NCBI GenBank assembly: GCA_016302215.1
Contig: JAEDNZ010000073.1
Location: forward strand, 1-8,826
Direction: 5' to 3'
Length of the DNA: 8,826 nucleotides
From: Muribaculaceae bacterium
GTDB lineage: Bacteria > Bacteroidota > Bacteroidia > Bacteroidales > Muribaculaceae
The position numbers were made by a program, and so were the translations under genes. This document shows positions 1 through 5,628 of this stretch, piece by piece (the first letter of the stretch is position 1; the number at the start of each line of letters is the position of its first letter). Below the pieces are notes generated by a model. That model searched no databases. It was given only the letters and a program-made list of their open reading frames with translations, and was not told where the DNA came from.

Positions 1-313
1 ACAGATAGCCCAAGTGGCCGGTGTTGACGCCCACGATGGGTATATCCCGGCCGGCCACCCACATGGCGGTGCGCAGAAAAGTGCCGTCGCCACCGATGCT
101 CACCGCCAAGTCAGCCTCAAAAGCGGAGTCGCCGTCATCAGAGACCGCGGCGACACAATCCAGCGCCCCCGGCGCTATCAGCGGCTCCAGGTAATTGTAG
201 AGCTTGGAGTGCATCACCACATCGATGTGACGACACTTCAGTTGCTCGAAAAAAGATGTCAGAGTGTCAAGATAGGGGTCTTGACGCCGGCTGCCGTATA
301 TTGCGATGACCAT
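1..313 (-). CDS. nadK: NAD kinase, N-terminal part (gene runs off the left edge)
   Basis: This enzyme phosphorylates NAD to NADP in the cytoplasm with ATP and is the cell's source of NADP. Reading the minus strand from the ATG at 313-311 gives 104 residues before the window ends. The start resembles Bacteroides NAD kinases (MVIAIYGSRRQ). The family signature GGDGTFLRTA is at residues 74-83, with the catalytic aspartate at 76. A second conserved block, GVNTGHLGYL, is at residues 95-104 and ends exactly at the edge. The C-terminal NAD-binding domain is outside the window. The gene lies 75 nt downstream of the ACT-like gene on the same strand and is probably co-transcribed with it. An upstream ATG near 341 is in another frame. 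The family call is firm; only the C-terminus is unseen. Confidence 0.93.
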   Translation of the reverse strand, partial: MVIAIYGSRRQDPYLDTLTSFFEQLKCRHIDVVMHSKLYNYLEPLIAPGALDCVAAVSDDGDSAFEADLAVSIGGDGTFLRTAMWVAGRDIPIVGVNTGHLGYL

Positions 314-388
314 AACAGAGTGATTAAATGGGGATATATCATGGTGAGGTATTGGGGGGGAGACGCCTTCGGTAATGATTAAAGGCTG

Positions 389-766
389 TCAGATAGAGAG
401 GTAGTGCATAAACTCGCGATAGCGGTCGCGGATGGTGTCATCGTCCATCAGGTGCTTGTCATCATATCCGAGCACCTCATAGCCATAACGCTCGAGCGAG
501 CGAATGACGGCTGCCGGATTGCGCCTATCCACCCTGATGTCAATCACCAGCTCATTGCCGCCGAAAGCATCGGCCTCATCGGGGTCCGCGCCGCCATAGC
601 AGGTGACGTTAAGGTTAAGCAAATGGGCGTCGCAATCCTCCACCGCATGGGCTATGCGCGAGGCGCTGTAGTGGTCCTTTGAGCACCCTATCAGCAGGCG
701 TGTGGCCTCACTGTTGGAGGGGAACAACGCATCTATTTCAGTTATTTTATTATCTTTTACAGTCAA
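389..766 (-). CDS. ACT-like protein, a CBS-domain family member lacking its CBS pair
   Basis: The product is about 125 residues and soluble, with no signal peptide or membrane segment. Residues from about 23 to 100 look like an ACT-type fold. The block YSASRIAHAVEDCDAHLLNL and the ending RDRYREFMHYLSI match, as I recall them, the C-terminal third of the Bacteroides CBS-domain protein encoded between NAD kinase and pdxJ (about 218 residues). Here the two CBS domains are missing. The frame is closed by a TAA at 784-782 and has no ATG in its first part, so the start is taken as TTG at 766-764, preceded by an A-rich stretch. Another TTG exists at residue 14. The function is unknown; in the family, CBS pairs sense adenine nucleotides and ACT domains sense small ligands. 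It probably forms an operon with nadK. It could also be a decaying remnant, although the surviving domain is intact. Confidence 0.72.
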   Translation of the reverse strand: MTVKDNKITEIDALFPSNSEATRLLIGCSKDHYSASRIAHAVEDCDAHLLNLNVTCYGGADPDEADAFGGNELVIDIRVDRRNPAAVIRSLERYGYEVLGYDDKHLMDDDTIRDRYREFMHYLSI

Positions 767-781
767 ATTTTTTCTTTTTGA

Positions 782-838
782 TTATTTCTGACTAATTTTG
801 TAGGCTAATAACAATGCAAATTTAGAATTTATTTCTGA
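782..838. repeat. 10-bp direct repeat TTATTTCTGA in the divergent spacer
   Basis: TTATTTCTGA occurs at 782-791 and again at 829-838, 47 bp apart. Both copies lie in the short AT-rich spacer between the divergent ACT-like and pdxJ genes. The first copy directly precedes the plus-strand TAATTTTG box; the second forms the left side of the 829-843 palindrome. In AT-rich DNA a 10-bp match can arise by chance, so a regulatory role is only inferred. Confidence 0.45.
793..800 (+). promoter_or_regulatory. candidate -7 box (TAATTTTG) for the pdxJ transcript
   Basis: The sequence fits the Bacteroidota primary sigma consensus TAnnTTTG. It would place transcription start near 807, about 100 nt before the pdxJ ATG at 908. 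The upstream -33 element is weak: the expected position around 768-772 holds only a T run, and the clear TTTG at 777-780 is too close. The call rests on the -7 box and its position in the only sizeable non-coding spacer ahead of the plus-strand run. Confidence 0.4.
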
Positions 839-850
839 AATAACCGCAAA
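817..850 (-). promoter_or_regulatory. candidate Bacteroidota promoter for the ACT-like/nadK pair
   Basis: On the minus strand, TAAATTTG (complement of 817-824, followed by CA) fits the -7 consensus TAnnTTTG. TTTG (complement of 847-850) fits the -33 box. The 22-bp spacing is slightly long for this promoter type. Transcription would begin near 811, giving a leader of about 45 nt before the TTG start at 766. The spacer between the boxes contains the 829-843 palindrome. Confidence 0.5.
829..843. promoter_or_regulatory. 15-bp palindrome, possible operator
   Basis: TTATTTC and GAAATAA form perfect 7-bp arms around a single central T. The one-base centre makes it a poor RNA hairpin but a plausible dimer-binding DNA site. 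It sits between the -33 and -7 boxes of the putative minus-strand promoter, where bound protein would block polymerase. No known regulator motif was recognised. Confidence 0.35.
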
Positions 851-907
851 AAAGCGTCAATTCAAATCTCGATTTTGTATAAACCAACAAGACCACGACA
901 AGAATAC

Positions 908-1624
908 ATGACCCGATTAAGCGTAAATATCAACAAAATAGCCACGCTGCGCAACGCACGCGGCGAAAACCGGCCCTCGGTAGAAGATGTGGCGCAAGAC
1001 TGCGAGCGCTTTGGCGCTGACGGCATCACGGTGCATCCACGGCCTGATGAGCGCCATATACGCCGCAGCGATGTGCTGCGTCTGCGTCCGCTCGTCAAGA
1101 CTGAGTTCAATATCGAGGGCTATCCCGCCGAGCCATTTATGGAGCTGGTGCTGTCAGTGCGCCCGCATCAGGTGACCTTGGTGCCCGACAGCCCCGATGC
1201 CATCACGTCATCGTCAGGGTGGGACGTGATGTCAAACATTGACTTCCTCAAGTCCATCGTAGAGCGCCTCAAGGAGGCCGGTATCCGCCCCTCGATATTC
1301 GTGGCACCCGACCTACAGCAAATCAGCGCCGCCGCCCTCACCGGCACTGACCGCGTGGAGCTTTACACCAAGCCCTACGCCGAGGGCTACCCCAAAGACC
1401 CCGACAGCGCCATCAAGCCATACATCGAAGCATCACGCCACGCCCACAGCCTGGGCTTGGGCGTCAATGCCGGCCATGACCTCAGCCTTGAGAACCTGCG
1501 CTTCTTTGCCGAACGCATGCCTTACCTCAACGAGGTGTCAATAGGCCATGCCCTCATCTGCGATGCCCTGTATCTGGGCTTGGAGCGCACCATCAAAGAC
1601 TATAAAGCACAACTCAAACTGTAA
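908..1624 (+). CDS. pdxJ: pyridoxine 5'-phosphate synthase
   Basis: PdxJ condenses 3-amino-2-oxopropyl phosphate with 1-deoxy-D-xylulose 5-phosphate to make pyridoxine 5'-phosphate, the ring-closing step of DXP-dependent vitamin B6 synthesis, as a cytoplasmic TIM barrel. The 238 residues match the usual family length. Visible family blocks are NINKIATLRNARG at 7-19, GADGITVHPRPDERHI at 36-51, TEFNIEGYP at 65-73 and VNAGHDLSLENL at 186-197. H43, R45, H50, E70 and H190 align with active-site residues of E. coli PdxJ as I recall them. The NINKI form, instead of NIDHI in E. coli, seems usual for Bacteroidota. The ATG at 908 was chosen over an in-frame TTG at 875 because the protein there begins MTRLSVNINKI, as its relatives do. 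It is the first gene of the plus-strand run. Confidence 0.95.
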   Translation: MTRLSVNINKIATLRNARGENRPSVEDVAQDCERFGADGITVHPRPDERHIRRSDVLRLRPLVKTEFNIEGYPAEPFMELVLSVRPHQVTLVPDSPDAITSSSGWDVMSNIDFLKSIVERLKEAGIRPSIFVAPDLQQISAAALTGTDRVELYTKPYAEGYPKDPDSAIKPYIEASRHAHSLGLGVNAGHDLSLENLRFFAERMPYLNEVSIGHALICDALYLGLERTIKDYKAQLKL

Positions 1625-1666
1625 ATTCATCATCAATCAAGACATCTCTAACATACATCACCGATT

Positions 1667-2290
1667 ATGGAACTGTCAATATGGCAATTATGCCTCGAAG
1701 GAGGCTGGATTATGATACCGCTCGCGGCGCTGGCGCTGGTCAGCATATACATCTTTGTGGAGCGCGCCATCATCATCACTAAGGCATCACGCGTAGATGA
1801 CTCCTTTATGAAACGCATCAAAGACTATATCCACGAAGGCGAAATAGAGAGCGCCCTCAACCTCTGCCGCAGCGAGCAATCGCCCATGGGGCGCCTTATC
1901 GCCAAGGGTATCAGCCGCATCGGCAGGCCTATGAACGATGTGCTCGTGGCCATTGAGAACACGGGCAACATCGAGGTGGCCGCCCTAAGCAAGCGCCTGC
2001 CATGGCTCGCCACAACGGCCGCCGGGGCGCCGATGCTCGGCTTCTTAGGCACCGTGATAGGCATGGTGCAGGCATTCTTTGCCATCGCCAACTCAGGCAA
2101 TGCCGCCTCTATCGGCGACTTTGCCGGTGGCATATACACAGCGCTGGTGACCACCGTCGCCGGCCTCATAGTGGGTGTCATAGCCCTCTTTGCTTATAAT
2201 ATCCTGGTGGCGCGCGTCTCTAAGGTTATGAACATCATGGAGACCCGCACCATGGAGTTTATGGACCTGCTCAACGAGCCGGCAAAATAA
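1667..2290 (+). CDS. exbB: MotA/TolQ/ExbB proton channel family protein
   Basis: This inner-membrane protein forms the pentameric proton channel that, with ExbD/TolR dimers, turns the proton motive force into motion of a TonB or TolA partner. The 207 residues show three membrane segments, at about 14-36, 118-141 and 156-180. Between the first and second is a cytoplasmic domain of about 80 residues. The family core AGAPMLGFLGTVIGMVQAF is at 119-137, and the third segment begins in the GGIYTALVTTVAGLIVG region with its conserved threonines. It starts with ATG 42 nt after pdxJ in a G-poor spacer and is followed 16 nt later by the ExbD-like gene. Sequence alone cannot separate ExbB from TolQ; the symbol is a convention. 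Confidence 0.92.
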   Translation: MELSIWQLCLEGGWIMIPLAALALVSIYIFVERAIIITKASRVDDSFMKRIKDYIHEGEIESALNLCRSEQSPMGRLIAKGISRIGRPMNDVLVAIENTGNIEVAALSKRLPWLATTAAGAPMLGFLGTVIGMVQAFFAIANSGNAASIGDFAGGIYTALVTTVAGLIVGVIALFAYNILVARVSKVMNIMETRTMEFMDLLNEPAK

Positions 2291-2306
2291 CATCTACGAT
2301 AGCACT

Positions 2307-2741
2307 ATGTCACTCAAACGTCAGCACAACATACTCGCCACCTTCTCGATGGCATCGCTCACTGACATCATCTTCCTGCTGCTGGTGTTCTTCATGGTCA
2401 CATCTACATTTGTGTTCCCCACGGCTCTGGATATCAACCTGCCACAAAGCTCGGAGCAGACTCCTGCCAAGCCCGCCACTCGCGTATTTATCGATGCTGC
2501 CGGCGAGTATTATGTGAGCTATGACGGCGATGAGCTGAAGCCCATAGCCAACGACCACCTGGTGGAATATCTGCACACCGTCACCTCACAAGACCCCGAA
2601 GCCGGGGGCATTGCCGTCTATGCCGACGTGGCAGTGCCTTATGGCAAAGTGGTGGAGGTGCTCAACATCGGCGCCGCCAACAACCTGAAGATGGTGCTTG
2701 CCACCAAGCCCCTTGACAAATCACCGGCGCCGCTACAATAG
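2307..2741 (+). CDS. exbD: ExbD/TolR family biopolymer transport protein
   Basis: This single-pass inner-membrane partner of ExbB carries the aspartate that is protonated during energy transduction. The 144 residues begin with a short basic cytoplasmic tail. The characteristic block FSMASLTDIIFLLLVFFMV follows at 13-31, with the key Asp at position 20 at the start of the membrane helix. The rest is periplasmic. It opens with the TALDINLPQS segment at about 39-48, typical of ExbD, and continues into the small globular domain. The C-terminus (KPLDKSPAPLQ) is short. The gene lies 16 nt after exbB, so the two are almost certainly co-transcribed. Confidence 0.93.
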   Translation: MSLKRQHNILATFSMASLTDIIFLLLVFFMVTSTFVFPTALDINLPQSSEQTPAKPATRVFIDAAGEYYVSYDGDELKPIANDHLVEYLHTVTSQDPEAGGIAVYADVAVPYGKVVEVLNIGAANNLKMVLATKPLDKSPAPLQ

Positions 2742-2806
2742 CATAGTCTCCCCCACCCCCGCTCTCTCTTACAATCACCCCCACCATACTCACCAACCAC
2801 CAAGTA
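2742..2806 (+). other. C-rich, nearly G-free leader before the TonB-like gene
   Basis: This 65-nt spacer contains only three G residues and long C/T/A runs, so it should be largely unstructured in mRNA. It has no ATG in the downstream frame and no Shine-Dalgarno sequence. It leads into a TTG start. Similar G-poor spacers precede exbB, the GNAT-like gene and lepB. Confidence 0.5.
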
Positions 2807-3616
2807 TTGAAACGCGAACAAATCATAGCAGCCTCCGTCACTGCGGTTATCACCCTGATAATCGTGGCGCTGATGATATTGAGCACCATCACGGCTGACC
2901 TCTCGCATAAGGAATGGCCGCCGCGACACGACAGCGACATCACGCTCGACGAATACGCCGAGCTACTCGACTATCCGGCAACACCCACGCCCGCCAATGA
3001 CGACCCGGCGCCGGCTCTGCTTGACCAAGAAAGCGACGCCAACGCCCAGGCAGCGCCACAGCCGGGCATGGACCTGACCGACAACGGCCCCGCCGGCGAG
3101 GCTCCCCGGCCCGTGACCTCTGACCGCGAGGCGCCCGTCAAAGCTGAAAAGACCGAAAAACCCGCAAAAGAAGGCCCGGCCATCGACACCAGAGCGCGCG
3201 AGCAAGAGCAAGCGCGGCGCAAGGCCCAAGCCGACACCAAGTCAGCATTCAGCAAATCCAACGCCCACAACAACACCAACAACGCCTCAGCCAACGCCAA
3301 CGGAAACGCCGGCAAGCCATCAGGCGCAAGCAGCGCCGTCAACGGCACCGGCAGCGGTCGCGCCGGCGGCGGCTGGCATCTGCCTTCGTATGCCCCCGTG
3401 CCCAGCAACGTCACCGGCAAAATCATGCTCTCGGTAAAGATTGACAAGTCAGGTCACGTGACCGCCGTGACATTCACCGGAGGCACTCCGCCGGCCGCCA
3501 CTAACCGCGACCTGCGCGCCGCCGTAGAGCGCGAAGTGCGCTCACGACGCTTTACACGCTCTGACGACAACGCTCCCGATGAAGCCACCGCACATATTAC
3601 TTACATCTTTAAATGA
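2807..3616 (+). CDS. TonB/TolA-like energy transducer with TTG start
   Basis: The 269-residue protein has an N-terminal membrane anchor at about 7-28 and a long periplasmic linker. A C-terminal domain at about 190-269 (SNVTGKIMLSVKIDKSGHV, then a helix and the final strand HITYIF) fits the TonB/TolA C-terminal fold. With ExbB and ExbD it would pass energy to outer-membrane partners. The linker is Asp/Pro/Ala-rich at about 50-100 and charged at 100-145 (REQEQARRKAQADTK at 131-145, TolA-like). It is then Asn/Ala/Gly/Ser-rich at 152-189, not the classic Pro-Lys repeat of TonB. The frame is open back to 2747 without an ATG, and the next internal Met (residue 23) lies inside the anchor, so TTG at 2807 is the sensible start. 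The stop overlaps the next gene as ATGA. Whether it serves TonB-dependent receptors or a Tol-type system is open. Confidence 0.78.
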   Translation: MKREQIIAASVTAVITLIIVALMILSTITADLSHKEWPPRHDSDITLDEYAELLDYPATPTPANDDPAPALLDQESDANAQAAPQPGMDLTDNGPAGEAPRPVTSDREAPVKAEKTEKPAKEGPAIDTRAREQEQARRKAQADTKSAFSKSNAHNNTNNASANANGNAGKPSGASSAVNGTGSGRAGGGWHLPSYAPVPSNVTGKIMLSVKIDKSGHVTAVTFTGGTPPAATNRDLRAAVEREVRSRRFTRSDDNAPDEATAHITYIFK

Positions 3617-4425
3617 CATGCCCAATGATTGACAACGAGCAACCTAAATGGACCGAGATTGAGCACCTGCCCGAATGGGACGAGGAATTTTATGACGTAT
3701 ATACCGCCAAGAAATTCGGCAAATGGGTGATGCTCAAGACCCTGAAGGAGGAGCTGCGCGATGACCCCAAATATCAAGCCATGATAGAAAAAGAATTTGA
3801 GGTCAGATACAATCTCGCCCACCCCAACATCATCATGATAAATGACTATGAGGAGGTGCCGGGCATAGGGCGTTGCATCATCACTGATGACGTATATGGC
3901 GACTCGCTCAGAAAGCTTATCAACGAGAACAAAGTCACCGAGGCGCATATCAGCAAGCTGCGCAATCAGCTCGTTGATGCTCTCGAATATATCCAAAACA
4001 ACCATTTGGCTCACCACCCGCTGCGCCCGGAGAATATCATTTTCACTGAGAACATCGGCAACCTCAAGCTCATCGACGTGGGCTTTGAGCAGCGCCCGGC
4101 GCTGACTCCCATTGACACATCACAAGATATCTACAACTACGGCGCCGTGATTTTGGAGGTGCTCAACGCCACCGGCTACAAGGACACCACGCTGCGCCAC
4201 GTGGCTGAGCGCTGCACCGACCCCGACCCTCGCCGCAGATACCGCGATGTGACACAGCTGCACATGGCGCTCGCCAATAAGCATCAAAATCGCATCTATA
4301 TCATCATCATTGCCTTCCTGGCCATCATGGTGGCTATCTTGGCGCTGCTGTCATCACCTTTTGCGCCTAAGAAACCTGACCACCACCCCACCCCCATCGA
4401 GACCATAGGCACCAATCCTCAATGA
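3613..4425 (+). CDS. membrane-anchored pseudokinase (Ser/Thr kinase fold)
   Basis: The 270-residue protein has a cytoplasmic kinase-like domain at about 20-222, one membrane helix at about 228-247 and a short His/Pro-rich periplasmic tail. Kinase landmarks are the beta-3 lysine (VMLKTLK, K42), an alpha-C glutamate (E61 or E63), HPNI at 70-73, HHPLRPENII at 134-143, DVG at 155-157, DIYNYGAVILEVL at 172-184 and DPRRRY at 205-210. The HRD motif is HHP, so the catalytic Asp is replaced by Pro136; the next Lys is Arg138. There is no glycine-rich loop, and only 14 residues separate DVG from DIYNYG, so the activation segment and APE motif are missing. It is therefore probably catalytically dead while keeping the fold and perhaps nucleotide binding. 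ATG at 3613 overlaps the upstream stop; ATG at 3625 is an alternative. Its role is unknown; coupling to the TonB-like gene suggests regulation or scaffolding of the transducer. Confidence 0.8.
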   Translation: MTCPMIDNEQPKWTEIEHLPEWDEEFYDVYTAKKFGKWVMLKTLKEELRDDPKYQAMIEKEFEVRYNLAHPNIIMINDYEEVPGIGRCIITDDVYGDSLRKLINENKVTEAHISKLRNQLVDALEYIQNNHLAHHPLRPENIIFTENIGNLKLIDVGFEQRPALTPIDTSQDIYNYGAVILEVLNATGYKDTTLRHVAERCTDPDPRRRYRDVTQLHMALANKHQNRIYIIIIAFLAIMVAILALLSSPFAPKKPDHHPTPIETIGTNPQ

Positions 4426-4459
4426 TAATCCCCCCTCTACCCCATATAACATTACACCA

Positions 4460-5590
4460 ATGGCAGTTACCATCAAATCATTACGACCGACATTCTCAGA
4501 GCTTTACAGATATGTAAAATTCGGCATCGACCTCTACAAGGGCAATCCTTGCTTTGTGCCGCCGCTGATACTCGATGAGATACAGACCCTCAACCCCAAG
4601 ACCAATCCGGCCTTTGACCATTGCCAAGCTCAATCGTTTATGGCATACCGCGACGGCAAGCCCGTGGGGCGCATCACAGCTATCATCAACAGTCTCGTCA
4701 ACGAAAAAAACGGCGAGCAGGCCCTGCGCTTCGGCTTTGTGGATTTCATTGACGATGACGAGGTCGTTGACGCCCTCTTTGACGCCGTCATCGCCTGGGG
4801 TAGGGAGCGCTCCTGCACCGCCATCGTGGGGCCTATAGGATTTTCGGATATGGACCACGAAGGCATGCTCATCGAAGGCTTTGACGAGATGGGCACGATG
4901 GCCACGATTTACAATTACGACTACTATCCGCGCCAGATGCAGCGCCTGGGATTTGCTAAAGACGTAGATTGGATAGAATATCGCATGACGGTGCCCGATA
5001 AGGTGCCCGACAAATATATGCGCATCGCCGACATCGTGCAGCGCAAATACGACCTGCAGATACGCAAATACACCTCGCGCAAGAAAATCAAACGCGAATA
5101 CGGCCACGCCCTCTTTGAGCTTATCAACGAGGCTTACGCTGACCTTTACGGCTTCTCACCCCTGACGCCGCGCCAGATAGAGTACTATATCAGCCAATAT
5201 ATCCCCGTGCTGCGCTTGCGCGATGTCAGCGTCATCACCAAACGCGATGGCGAGCTGGTGGCCGTGGGCATCTCCATGCCGTCGCTCTCAAGCGCCCTGC
5301 GCCGCTGTGGCGGCCATCTGCTGCCTACGGGCTGGTATCACCTGCTGCGCGCTATCCGCGGCCACAGCGACGTGGTAGATTTGCTCTTGGTGGCCGTCAA
5401 GCCCGAATATCAAAACAAAGGCGTCAACGCTCTGCTCTTCAGCGACCTTCTGCCCGGATACATCGAAAACGGATACAAATTTGCCGAGAGCAACGTAGAG
5501 CTTGAAGGCAACGAAAACGTACAGAAACAATGGGAATACTTTGAGCGCCGGCAGCATCGCCGTCGTCGCGCCTTCAAGAAACAGCTCTGA
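4460..5590 (+). CDS. GNAT-like acyltransferase of unknown substrate
   Basis: The 376-residue protein is soluble, with no signal peptide or membrane helix. The C-terminal part carries a GNAT acetyl-CoA-binding signature, LLLVAVKPEYQNKGVNALLF, at about 308-327, where the QNKGVN loop fits the Q/R-x-x-G-x-G/A pattern with the last Gly replaced by Asn. The N-terminal part has the block GPIGFSDMDHEGMLIEGFDE at about 134-153, which I associate with large Bacteroidota proteins related to E. coli YghO. The substrate is unknown. A strongly basic end (ERRQHRRRRAFKKQL) could bind nucleic acid or the membrane surface. It begins at ATG 34 nt after the pseudokinase gene in a spacer with no G at all, and lepB follows 38 nt later. 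Confidence 0.75.
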   Translation: MAVTIKSLRPTFSELYRYVKFGIDLYKGNPCFVPPLILDEIQTLNPKTNPAFDHCQAQSFMAYRDGKPVGRITAIINSLVNEKNGEQALRFGFVDFIDDDEVVDALFDAVIAWGRERSCTAIVGPIGFSDMDHEGMLIEGFDEMGTMATIYNYDYYPRQMQRLGFAKDVDWIEYRMTVPDKVPDKYMRIADIVQRKYDLQIRKYTSRKKIKREYGHALFELINEAYADLYGFSPLTPRQIEYYISQYIPVLRLRDVSVITKRDGELVAVGISMPSLSSALRRCGGHLLPTGWYHLLRAIRGHSDVVDLLLVAVKPEYQNKGVNALLFSDLLPGYIENGYKFAESNVELEGNENVQKQWEYFERRQHRRRRAFKKQL

Positions 5591-5628
5591 CACCTCTCTT
5601 CTAACAAATCTTTTACACATCATAGACA

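Noticed and set aside
14..382. Long plus-strand open frame opposite nadK
   Set aside because: It is the antisense shadow of NAD kinase, whose conserved motifs are clear on the minus strand.
864..875. Short palindrome AAATC-TC-GATTT near the pdxJ leader
   Set aside because: The arms are only 5 bp in AT-rich sequence, with no promoter box placed around them.
875..907. N-terminal extension of pdxJ from TTG at 875
   Set aside because: The extension adds 11 residues not found in PdxJ proteins, whereas ATG at 908 gives the expected N-terminus.
2747..2803. C-rich stretch as a possible i-motif or riboswitch
   Set aside because: The C runs are irregular and no paired stems are visible, so a simple unstructured leader explains it better.
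4496..5107. 203-codon minus-strand open frame inside the GNAT-like gene
   Set aside because: It has no recognisable domain, and the plus-strand protein carries the family motifs and a good start. It is a high-GC shadow frame.
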